Shown: positions 35,103-42,767 of the stretch, piece after piece | How positions within the stretch are numbered: position 1 is the stretch's first letter | Layout: each line of letters starts with the position of its first letter | NCBI GenBank assembly: GCA_018711305.1 | Contig: DVIL01000039.1 | Span: 1-48,283, forward strand | Direction of reading: 5' to 3' | Length of the DNA: 48,283 nt | DNA from: Candidatus Coprenecus stercorigallinarum | Lineage (GTDB): Bacteria; Bacteroidota; Bacteroidia; Bacteroidales; UBA932 | Notes under the pieces: model-generated | Told to the model about the DNA's origin: nothing | The model's input: only the letters and a program-made list of their open reading frames with translations | Database searches by the model: none | Position numbers and translations under genes: made by a program

Positions 35103-36506
35103 CTAAAACTTGAAGAAATTCTTCGCGTTGTAATACGAGATATCCTGGACCATCTGATGAATCCGGGGCATTTCGCTCTTGGGCAGACGTCCGCTCTCCA
35201 CATCCTCGCCTATCACGCTGCAGAGGATTCTGCGGAAATACTCGTGACGGGGATAGGAGATGAAGCTGCGGGAGTCGGTGAGCATGCCCACGAAACGGCT
35301 GAAGAGGCCGAGGGCGCTCAGAGCGTTCATCTGCTTGCGCATACCGTCCTCCTGATCCAGGAACCACCAGCCGGAGCCGAACTGCATCTTGCCGGGCACG
35401 GTGCCGTCGTTGAAGTTGTAGGCCATGGTGGTGAGCACCTCGTTGTCTCCGGGGTTCAGACAGTAGAGGATGGTCTTGGCCAGCTTGCCCTCCGAAGCCA
35501 GACGGTCGAGGAGACGGTTGCCGGCGGCGGCGCAATGCACGTCGTGGATGGAGTCGTAGCCGGTGTCGGGACCGAGCCGGGACATCATGCGGGAATTGTT
35601 GTTGCGGATAGCGCCCACGTGGAACTGCTGGGTCCAGTCGCTGGCGGCGTCCATGGCTGCGAAGTCGTAGAGCATCGCGCTGCGGAACTTGTCCAGTTCC
35701 TCCGCATCGGGAGTCTTGCCGTCGAGAGTATTTCGGAAGATCTTCTCCACCTCTTTCTGAGTGTAGTCGGCGGCGTAGAATGTCTCAAGACCATGGTCGG
35801 AGAGACGGCATCCCATCGACGCGAAGAAGTTGTGACGGCGCTGCAGAGCCTCTAACAGGTCGTCGTAGGTGCGTATCTCCATACCGGCAGCTGCTCCGAG
35901 GCTCTCAATATACTTGATGTAGGCCTCGGGATTCTCGATTGCCATGGCCTTGTCGGGCCTCCAGGCAGGCAGGACCTTCACACCGAAGGGCTTGTCCATG
36001 ATGGCCTTGTGATACTCCAGGGAGTCGGCGGGATCATCGGTGGTGCAGACCACCTCCACGTTGAAACGCTTCATCAGGCCCTGGGCACGGAACTCCTCCG
36101 TGGCTAAAAGTTCGTTGCAGCGGTCGAAGATTTCCCTGGCATTCTCCGGTTTAAGCAGGTCATAGATGCCGAAGACACGGGCCAGCTCCAGATGGGTCCA
36201 GTGATAAAGGGGATTGCGCATCGTGTAAGGCACGGTCTCGGCCCACTTGCTGAACTTCTCGAAGGGAGTTCGGGAACCGGTAATGTACTCTTCCGGCACA
36301 CCGTTGCCGCGCATGGCCCTCCACTTGTAGTGGTCGCCTCCAAGCCAGAGCTCGGTGATGTCACGGAACTGGTAGTTCTCGGCTATCATCTTGGGCACAA
36401 GGTGGCAGTGATAGTCTATAATCGGCAGTTTCTCAGCGCTTTCGTGATAAAGCTCCTCAGCAGTGCCGTTGCTGAGCATGAAGTTTTTGTGGATAAATGA
36501 AGCCAT
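35103..36506 (-). CDS. uxaC: Glucuronate/galacturonate isomerase
   Basis: UxaC isomerises D-galacturonate to D-tagaturonate (and glucuronate to fructuronate), the first step of the saturated branch. The 467-residue protein matches the family in length and in the N-terminal IIDYHCHLVPKMIAENYQF (metal-binding HxH), LGGDHYKWRAMRGNGV, EVVCTTDDPADSL and GCRLSDHGLE. The C-terminal region has RFVGMLTDSRSFISYPRHEYFRRILC. It is transcribed divergently from uxaB, with a -7 box TACATTTG on the minus strand (36549-36556) and a LacI-type operator between the two starts. It is cytoplasmic. Confidence 0.95.
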   Translation of the reverse strand: MASFIHKNFMLSNGTAEELYHESAEKLPIIDYHCHLVPKMIAENYQFRDITELWLGGDHYKWRAMRGNGVPEEYITGSRTPFEKFSKWAETVPYTMRNPLYHWTHLELARVFGIYDLLKPENAREIFDRCNELLATEEFRAQGLMKRFNVEVVCTTDDPADSLEYHKAIMDKPFGVKVLPAWRPDKAMAIENPEAYIKYIESLGAAAGMEIRTYDDLLEALQRRHNFFASMGCRLSDHGLETFYAADYTQKEVEKIFRNTLDGKTPDAEELDKFRSAMLYDFAAMDAASDWTQQFHVGAIRNNNSRMMSRLGPDTGYDSIHDVHCAAAGNRLLDRLASEGKLAKTILYCLNPGDNEVLTTMAYNFNDGTVPGKMQFGSGWWFLDQEDGMRKQMNALSALGLFSRFVGMLTDSRSFISYPRHEYFRRILCSVIGEDVESGRLPKSEMPRIHQMVQDISYYNAKNFFKF

Positions 36507-36548
36507 ATATTTTACCTTTAAATGATTGTCGGAAGGTCATTGATGACG

Positions 36549-36617
36549 CAAATGTAGGAATTAATTTTCAAAAGGCACCATAAAACCGTGCACGTTCACG
36601 ATTTTTTTGTAATTTTG
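36549..36617. promoter_or_regulatory. Divergent uxaC/uxaB promoter region with LacI-type operator
   Basis: The minus-strand box TACATTTG (36549-36556) serves uxaC and the plus-strand box TAATTTTG (36610-36617) serves uxaB. Between them, 36584-36603 is an imperfect palindrome with CCGTGCAC facing GTTCACGA, close to the perfect site at the lacI/kdgK promoter. It overlaps the upstream part of the uxaB promoter, as expected for repression. Confidence 0.65.
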
Positions 36618-36654
36618 CACGGAAATCAGAAAACAACCAATTTCACACAATATC

Positions 36655-38091
36655 ATGGAAAGACTAAACCGTTCAACTGCCAAAGCCCGCACCTACACCG
36701 AAAAGGTGATTCAGTTCGGCGAGGGCAACTTCCTCCGCGCATTCGTGGACTGGATTATCTGGAAGACCAATCAGAAAACCGATTTCAACGCCTCCGTCGT
36801 CGTTGTACAGCCGATAGAGAGGGGTATGGTGGACATGCTCAACGAGCAGGACGGCCTCTATGACCTCAACCTCCAGGGCATCGACGAGGGCCGGCAGGTG
36901 GACTCCATCGAGATGATAGACGTGATCAGCCGCGGCATCAACCCCTACCGCGACTTCGATGCATACATGAAACTGGCCGAACAGCCTGAGATCCGTTTCG
37001 TTATATCCAATACCACAGAGGCGGGCATCGCCTTCGACCCTGCCTGCAAGTTCGACGACGCCCCGGCCTCCTCCTACCCCGGCAAGCTCGTCCAGCTCCT
37101 CTACCACCGCTGGGAATATTTCAAGGGCGCTCCGGACAAGGGCCTGATAATCTTCCCCTGCGAACTTATCTTCCTGAACGGAAAGGAACTGAAGAAATGC
37201 ATAGAGAAATACATCGGGCTGTGGCAGCTCCCCGACGGGTTCCGCAGCTGGTTCGAGAACTCCTGCGGCGTGTACTGCACCCTCGTGGACCGTATCGTGC
37301 CCGGCTATCCCAAGGACACGATCAACGAGATACTGGAGCGCATCGGCTATGAGGACCGCCTCGTAGTAAAGGCTGAGATCTTCCACCTGTGGGTCATCGA
37401 GGCCCCTGCCGAGGTTGCCGCCGAGTTCCCCGCCGACAAGGCCGGACTGCACGTACTCTTCGTGTCCAGCGAGAAACCCTACCACGAGCGTAAGGTCACC
37501 CTGCTCAACGGTCCCCACACCGTCCTCTCCCCGGTGGGCTACCTCAGCGGTCTGAACACAGTACGCGAGTGCGTCGAGGATCCCCTTATCGGCCGTTACG
37601 TGCGCAAGGTGATGTTCGACGAGCTGCTCACCACCCTCGACCTGCCCAAGGACGAGCTGGAGAAATTCGCCCACGATGTGCTCGACCGCTTCGTCAACCC
37701 TTACGTCAAGCATTTCGTTACCAGCATTATGCTCAACTCATTCCCCAAGTACCGCACCCGCGACCTGCCGGGAGTGAAGATATACCTCGAGCGCAACGGA
37801 CACCTGCCCCAGGGCCTGGTATTCGGTCTGGCCGCCATCATCACCTACTACAGGGGCGGCAAGCGCGGCGAGGACACCATCACCCCTGCCGATGACCAGA
37901 AGATACTCGACCGTCTCACCGAGCTCTGGGCTACCGGCGACTGCCGCAAGGTAGCCGAGGGCGTGCTGGCCGAGAAATACATCTGGGACGAGGACCTCAA
38001 TGCAGTTCCGGGCCTGACCGACCTGCTGGCCTCCTACCTCGGGAAGATCGCCGCAAAGGGCATGCGTGCCGCCGTAGAGGAAATACTGTAG
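36655..38091 (+). CDS. uxaB: Tagaturonate reductase (altronate oxidoreductase)
   Basis: UxaB reduces D-tagaturonate to D-altronate with NADH in the cytoplasm. It belongs to the long-chain mannitol dehydrogenase family. At 478 residues it is the normal size. Recognised pieces are IQFGEGNFLRAFVDWIIWKTNQ (N-terminal dinucleotide-binding entry), RFVISNTTEAGIAFDP, CGVYCTLVDRIVPGYP, and the catalytic helix region HERKVTLLNGPHTVLSP with the conserved Lys-Asn-His pattern shifted as KVTLLNGPH. It is followed after 15 bp by uxaA, which takes its product. The promoter region contains a LacI-type operator. Confidence 0.94.
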   Translation: MERLNRSTAKARTYTEKVIQFGEGNFLRAFVDWIIWKTNQKTDFNASVVVVQPIERGMVDMLNEQDGLYDLNLQGIDEGRQVDSIEMIDVISRGINPYRDFDAYMKLAEQPEIRFVISNTTEAGIAFDPACKFDDAPASSYPGKLVQLLYHRWEYFKGAPDKGLIIFPCELIFLNGKELKKCIEKYIGLWQLPDGFRSWFENSCGVYCTLVDRIVPGYPKDTINEILERIGYEDRLVVKAEIFHLWVIEAPAEVAAEFPADKAGLHVLFVSSEKPYHERKVTLLNGPHTVLSPVGYLSGLNTVRECVEDPLIGRYVRKVMFDELLTTLDLPKDELEKFAHDVLDRFVNPYVKHFVTSIMLNSFPKYRTRDLPGVKIYLERNGHLPQGLVFGLAAIITYYRGGKRGEDTITPADDQKILDRLTELWATGDCRKVAEGVLAEKYIWDEDLNAVPGLTDLLASYLGKIAAKGMRAAVEEIL

Positions 38092-38106
38092 CGACATAAC
38101 TTTATC

Positions 38107-39603
38107 ATGGACAGATACATCAAGATCAACTCAGCCGACAATGTGGCCGTAGCCGTACACCCCCTCTCCGCCGGAGAGACAGTAGAGGTGGACGGGCTGC
38201 GGCTCACCCTGGCGGAGGATATACCGGCCGGGCACAAATTTGCCCTCAAAGACCTGCACACAGGGGACAATGTGATCAAATACGGGTTCCCGATAGGACA
38301 CCTGACCTCCGATGCCCCCAGTGGAACCCGCATCGACCACTCAAAGCTCAGGACCAATCTGGAAGGGCTTTTGGAATATACCTATACCCCAGGGCTCACC
38401 GATATACCGCCCACAAGGAACCGACTCACCTTTAAGGGGTACCGCCGGAGCAGCGGGGGCGTAGGCATCCGTAACCAGATCTGGATCATCCCCACAGTAG
38501 GCTGTGTAAACGGCACAGTGGAGCGCCTCGGAAAACTGTTCCGCAAGGAAATCGAGGGCCGCGAGGGCAGCGTGGATGCCGTTGTGGCCTTCCCTCACAA
38601 CTACGGCTGCTCCCAGCTCGGAGACGACCATGAGAACACCCGCAAGATCCTCAGGGACATGGTCCTGCATCCCAATGCGGGCGGAGTGCTGGTCGTCGGA
38701 CTCGGCTGCGAAAACAACCAGATGAGTGCTTTCCGCGAGTTCGTCGGCCCGGTTGACCCCGCCCGCGTCCGTTTCATGGAGACACAGAAAATAGAGGGCG
38801 ATGAAATCGGGTACGGCATGGAGCAGCTCCGCGGCATTTTCGATGCCTGCCGTAACGACATCAGGGAGGAAGTACCTGTCTCTGAGCTTAAAGTAGGTCT
38901 CAAATGCGGTGGTTCCGACGGCCTTTCCGGCATCACCGCCAACCCGCTCCTGGGCCTGTTCTCCGACTGGATTGTCTCACAGGGAGGTACGACAGTACTG
39001 ACCGAGGTACCCGAGATGTTTGGAGCCGAGACTCTGCTGATGAACAGATGCTGCGACCGGGCCACATTCGACTCCTTAGTGGCCATGATCAACGACTTCA
39101 AGGAATATTTCATCCGCAACGGACAGCCGGTATACGAGAATCCCTCGCCTGGCAACAAGGCCGGGGGCATCTCCACCCTCGAGGAGAAGTCCTTAGGCTG
39201 CACGCAGAAGTCCGGCAGTTCCATCGTTAGAGGTATCCTCAAATACGGCGACCGGCTGAGTCTCAAGGGGCTCAATCTGCTGAGCGCTCCCGGCAACGAC
39301 CTGGTGGCCGCCACTGCCCTGGCCTCAGCAGGATGTCAGATAGTGCTGTTCACCACGGGCCGCGGCACTCCCTTCGGGACCTACGTGCCTACTATGAAGG
39401 TGTCTACCAACACCCCGCTGGCTGAGCGCAAGCCGCTGTGGATAGACTTCAACGCAGGCGTTCTGGTAGAGGGCATATCGAAGGAAGAACTCCTGCAGAA
39501 GTTCATCAGTTATGTGCTGAAGGTAGCCTCGGGCGAACCGGTCAACAATGAGATGTCGGACTTCCGCGAGATAGCCATCTTCAAGTCCGGCGTAACCCTC
39601 TGA
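38107..39603 (+). CDS. uxaA: Altronate dehydratase
   Basis: UxaA dehydrates D-altronate to KDG, completing the saturated galacturonate branch. The 498-residue protein has an N-terminal SAF-type domain (about 10-85: NVAVAVHPLSAGETVEV, IPAGHKFALKDLHTGDNVIKYG in outline) and a C-terminal catalytic domain with RSSGGVGIRNQIWIIPTVGC, FPHNYGCSQLGDDHENT and LKCGGSDGLSGITANPL. Cysteines in these blocks are the likely metal ligands; the enzyme is iron dependent in other bacteria. The C-terminal IVLFTTGRGTPFGTYVPTMKVSTN is also characteristic. It forms a two-gene unit with uxaB and converges on lacI across a structured inverted repeat. Confidence 0.95.
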   Translation: MDRYIKINSADNVAVAVHPLSAGETVEVDGLRLTLAEDIPAGHKFALKDLHTGDNVIKYGFPIGHLTSDAPSGTRIDHSKLRTNLEGLLEYTYTPGLTDIPPTRNRLTFKGYRRSSGGVGIRNQIWIIPTVGCVNGTVERLGKLFRKEIEGREGSVDAVVAFPHNYGCSQLGDDHENTRKILRDMVLHPNAGGVLVVGLGCENNQMSAFREFVGPVDPARVRFMETQKIEGDEIGYGMEQLRGIFDACRNDIREEVPVSELKVGLKCGGSDGLSGITANPLLGLFSDWIVSQGGTTVLTEVPEMFGAETLLMNRCCDRATFDSLVAMINDFKEYFIRNGQPVYENPSPGNKAGGISTLEEKSLGCTQKSGSSIVRGILKYGDRLSLKGLNLLSAPGNDLVAATALASAGCQIVLFTTGRGTPFGTYVPTMKVSTNTPLAERKPLWIDFNAGVLVEGISKEELLQKFISYVLKVASGEPVNNEMSDFREIAIFKSGVTL

Positions 39604-39636
39604 AAACGCAGTTCCCGCACAGATCCGTTTCTACCG

Positions 39637-39770
39637 GACACAGGGGAAGGAGATATTCTCTGAAAAGGACGCGCTTCGCGCTTTTCCCTCCCACCGCTTC
39701 GCGGCGGGCCCCTCCCTCTAACAGGCCGAGGGTGGCATGCTTTTCAGAGAATATCTCCTTCCCCTGTGTC
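39637..39770. repeat. 134-nt element with perfect 31-bp terminal inverted repeats
   Basis: The left arm 39637-39667 (beginning GACACAGGGGAAGGAG) is the exact reverse complement of the right arm 39740-39770. The 72-nt centre holds GC-rich mini-hairpins GCGC-TTC-GCGC (39671-39681) and CCGC-TTC-GCGG (39694-39704). It fills the gap between the convergent uxaA and lacI genes, so it may stop transcription from both sides. Its size and perfect arms also fit a small non-autonomous mobile repeat. No coding capacity. Confidence 0.8.
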
Positions 39771-39790
39771 GTCAACTATAAAGAACCGGC

Positions 39791-40858
39791 CTAATAGTTG
39801 TCAGCATTGAGGGCGGTGAGAATGTCCATGTGCATGAAATTGTCCCTGCGCTCCGGACGACGGTGCTTGATGATATAGTCTGATAGGGCCATCACAGCAT
39901 TATAGGACTGAAGGTCAGTATGTTGACAAATGAGACCACTAATCTGCCCGTTTCTCAGCGCACTGATATTCTTTTCGAGATTGTCGAAGCCCATCACGAC
40001 ACGGTCCGGATCCGGATTCCTGGACAGGAAGTCGACAAGCAGGTGGACCCTGGAATTGAACATCACTACGTGACGGATATCCGGATGTGACTTGAAGAAG
40101 GATTTGAGCTGGCTCTCCGTGTCCCTGACATCATGCGGATCAATGAATACATTATGGATCACGCTTGACGGGAAATTCTCCGCCATATAGTCCAGAAATC
40201 CCGAACGGCGGTTGATAGTAGGATCCGACTGCCGCATCTTGTCCCTTATAATCCTGACTACCAGCACTCCTTTAAGATGCTTGGGCTGTGTGCGCAGGGT
40301 CAGCAGATGGGCACACAGGTACCCGCTCTTGTACATGGGCATGCCGTAATAGGCAAAATAGTTGTCGTCCTCGAGCTTTGCGTCCACGTACACGTAAGGG
40401 ATATTGCGCAGGACAAGGGAATTGACAAGTGTATATGTGTCATTCTTGAAAAACGGAGGGAGTACCACCCCCGAAGGATTGGTCTCCAGCATCTGGAGGC
40501 AGGCCTTGCGGAAAGACTCCGGAGAGTACTGGTCGTAATAGAAAAGGCGGGTGGAGATGTTCATCGAACTGATGTTCTCACCTCCTTTCTCAAAGCCCTC
40601 CCGGACAAGATACCAATAGTCGTCCTTCTCGCTCTCGGGAAGAATACAGGCGATGCTATGATCCCTCCGCGTTGCGAGCATGGATGCGTAAACATTTGGT
40701 TCATAGCCAAGTTCATCTATCACTTGGCGTATTTTCTCCATGCTCTTGCGTGAGACTCCGCCGCGGTCGTGGAGAACTCTGTCAACTGTGCCCTTGGATA
40801 CGCCGGCAAGCTTGGCCACATCGGCTATGGTTATCTTCTTATTATTGTTTTCTTCCAT
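39791..40858 (-). CDS. LacI-family transcriptional regulator of hexuronate/pectin use
   Basis: This 355-residue protein has an N-terminal LacI helix-turn-helix (residues ~8-30: ITIADVAKLAGVSKGTVDRVLHD in outline) and a hinge helix near 48-60 (GYEPNVYASMLA). The effector domain is periplasmic-binding-protein-like, with SIACILPESEKDDYWYLVREGFEKG and MGFDNLEKNISALRNGQISG. The regulated sites are inferred: a perfect 24-bp palindrome lies in its own divergent promoter with kdgK, and similar sites lie at the GH28 and uxaB promoters. The effector is probably galacturonate, tagaturonate, KDG or KDPG; the sequence does not say which. Pectin loci in many Bacteroides use hybrid two-component regulators instead; none is found here. 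Confidence 0.88.
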   Translation of the reverse strand: MEENNNKKITIADVAKLAGVSKGTVDRVLHDRGGVSRKSMEKIRQVIDELGYEPNVYASMLATRRDHSIACILPESEKDDYWYLVREGFEKGGENISSMNISTRLFYYDQYSPESFRKACLQMLETNPSGVVLPPFFKNDTYTLVNSLVLRNIPYVYVDAKLEDDNYFAYYGMPMYKSGYLCAHLLTLRTQPKHLKGVLVVRIIRDKMRQSDPTINRRSGFLDYMAENFPSSVIHNVFIDPHDVRDTESQLKSFFKSHPDIRHVVMFNSRVHLLVDFLSRNPDPDRVVMGFDNLEKNISALRNGQISGLICQHTDLQSYNAVMALSDYIIKHRRPERRDNFMHMDILTALNADNY

Positions 40859-40899
40859 TTCTTTACAATAGGATTGGGTGATTCCTTAAATCATGCGGA

Positions 40900-40979
40900 C
40901 AAATATAGGGATAAAAATCGTGTTTTTTTAAAAAATTTTCGTGCACGTGCACGAAAATAAAAATAAATACCTATTTTTG
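40900..40979. promoter_or_regulatory. Divergent lacI/kdgK promoter region with perfect 24-bp operator
   Basis: The minus-strand box TATATTTG (40900-40907) serves lacI and the plus-strand box TATTTTTG (40972-40979) serves kdgK. Centred at 40946/40947, positions 40935-40958 form a perfect palindrome with half-site ATTTTCGTGCAC. It is placed to act on both promoters, which suggests autoregulation as well as control of kdgK, the aldolase and the transporter. Confidence 0.8.
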
Positions 40980-41001
40980 CCTTTGAAAAACCACTCACAA
41001 T

Positions 41002-42042
41002 ATGGCAAAAGTTGTTACTTTCGGAGAAGTCATGCTCCGTCTCTCGACCCCAGGCTACCTGAGGTTCTCACAGGCAAAACAGTTTGATGCTACTTTCGGC
41101 GGCGGTGAAGCCAATGTAGCCGTGTCACTGGCAAATTACGGAATCGACGTGCAGTTCGTCACCAGACTGCCGGAGAATGAAATAGCGCAGAGCTGCATCC
41201 GTGACCTCCATTCCTATGGCGTGGGCACGGACTACTGCGTGTACGGCGGTGACCGCCTCGGAATCTATTTTCTCGAGACAGGTGCCGTAGCCAGAGGCAG
41301 CAAGGTGGTCTACGACCGCGCCCACTCCTCCATTTCCGAGATACAGGCGGGCATGATAGACTGGGAGAAAGTACTCGACGGAGCCTCCTGGTTCCACTGG
41401 ACAGGAATCACACCTGCCATCAGCCAGGGCGCCGCTGACGCCTGCCTCGAAGCGGTAAGGACAGCCAACCGTATGAGTGTGACCGTTTCCTGCGATCTGA
41501 ACTACCGCAAGAACCTCTGGAAATACGGCAAAAAGGCCTCCGAAGTCATGCCTGCCCTCGTAGAGTGCTGCGACATTATCCTTGGTAATGAGGAAGACGC
41601 CGAGAAGGTCTTCGGCATCAAGCCAGAGGGATTCGATGCAGCCGCCACAGAGGGCAAGGTCAACGCAGCCGAGTTCGAGAGCGTATGTACCCAGCTGATG
41701 CAGAAATTCCCGCGTGCGAAGAAGGTCATCATCACCCTGCGCGGCTCCATCAACGCCAACCACAACACCTGGGGAGGAGTCCTCTACGACGGACAGAAAC
41801 TCCACACTTCCCCGCGCTATGATATCACCCACATCGTGGACCGTGTCGGAGGAGGAGACTCCTTCATGGGCGGCCTGATCTACGGCCTGCTCACCTACAC
41901 CGGCGACGACCAGAAGGCCCTGAATTTCGCGGTAGCCGCCTCCTGCCTGAAGCACACCATCTTCGGAGACTACAACCAGGTAACTGTCAAGGAGGTCGAG
42001 AACCTGATGAAAGGTGATGCCTCCGGACGTGTAAGCAGATAA
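41002..42042 (+). CDS. kdgK: 2-keto-3-deoxygluconate kinase (PfkB family)
   Basis: KdgK phosphorylates KDG to KDPG with ATP, the point where both uronate branches join. The 346-residue protein is a PfkB/ribokinase-fold kinase: the N-terminal VTFGEVMLRLSTPG, the GGGEANVAVSLANYG substrate-binding block (PfkB signature 1) and VDRVGGGDSFMGGLIYGLL with the catalytic Asp (signature 2, about residue 285). It is followed by the KDPG aldolase gene after 18 bp. A perfect operator and a good -7 box lie just upstream, so repression by the adjacent LacI-type protein is likely. Some members of this group act on other sugar acids, but the neighbours support KDG. Confidence 0.92.
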   Translation: MAKVVTFGEVMLRLSTPGYLRFSQAKQFDATFGGGEANVAVSLANYGIDVQFVTRLPENEIAQSCIRDLHSYGVGTDYCVYGGDRLGIYFLETGAVARGSKVVYDRAHSSISEIQAGMIDWEKVLDGASWFHWTGITPAISQGAADACLEAVRTANRMSVTVSCDLNYRKNLWKYGKKASEVMPALVECCDIILGNEEDAEKVFGIKPEGFDAAATEGKVNAAEFESVCTQLMQKFPRAKKVIITLRGSINANHNTWGGVLYDGQKLHTSPRYDITHIVDRVGGGDSFMGGLIYGLLTYTGDDQKALNFAVAASCLKHTIFGDYNQVTVKEVENLMKGDASGRVSR

Positions 42043-42060
42043 TAAAAGGAGAAAAGTAAC

Positions 42061-42741
42061 ATGGCAAGATTCAACAAGATACAGACACTCACGGCCATGA
42101 CCGGTACCGGCATGGTGCCCGTGTTCTACCACAGCGACATAGAAGTGTGCAAAAAGGTCCTGAAAGCCTGCTATGACGGAGGCGTGAGAGCCTTCGAGTT
42201 CACCAACAGGGGCGACTTCGCCCATGAAGTATTCGCGGAGCTGATGAAATACAGCGTGAGGGAGTGCCCGGAGATGGTGCTCGGCGCCGGTACGGTAGTG
42301 GATGCAGGCACGGCCTCCCTCTACATCCAGATGGGAGCCAACTTCATCGTAGGTCCCCTGTTCAATCCGGATGTGGCCAAGGTCTGCAACCGCCGCTGCA
42401 TCCCCTACTCACCAGGCTGCGGTTCGGTTACGGAAATAGGCTTCGCCCAGGAAGCCGGCTGCGACCTGATCAAGGTCTTCCCTGCCGGTAATGTAGGCGG
42501 CCCCTCGTTCGTCAAGAACGTGCTCGCTCCCATGTCCTGGAGTATGCTCATCGTCACCGGTGCCGTGGAGCCCACAAGGGAGAACCTGACCGAATGGGTA
42601 AAGGCAGGGGTAAGTTGCGTCGGCATGGGTTCCAAGCTCTTCCCTAAGGACGCCATCGCCGCCTGGGACTGGGCCCGCATCACCTCTCTCTGCCGTGACG
42701 CTCTCGGCTACATAGCCGAGGCCCGGACTGCCAAAAAGTAA
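42061..42741 (+). CDS. eda: KDPG / KHG aldolase
   Basis: The aldolase splits KDPG into pyruvate and glyceraldehyde-3-phosphate, linking uronate use to glycolysis. It is a 226-residue class I aldolase: RAFEFTNRG carries the catalytic Glu, GAGTVVDAG and [15 protein letters not shown] follow, and [15 protein letters not shown] holds the Schiff-base Lys. The C-terminal [17 protein letters not shown] is a phosphate-binding region. An AGGAGA sequence 9 bases before the ATG is an unusually clear ribosome-binding-like site for this phylum. It is the second gene of the kdgK operon. Confidence 0.94.
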   Translation: MARFNKIQTLTAMTGTGMVPVFYHSDIEVCKKVLKACYDGGVRAFEFTNRGDFAHEVFAELMKYSVRECPEMVLGAGTVVDAGTASLYIQMGANFIVGPLFNPDVAKVCNRRCIPYSPGCGSVTEIGFAQEAGCDLIKVFPAGNVGGPSFVKNVLAPMSWSMLIVTGAVEPTRENLTEWVKAGVSCVGMGSKLFPKDAIAAWDWARITSLCRDALGYIAEARTAKK

Positions 42742-42767
42742 ATATCAACTGAAACCTGAAACATATA

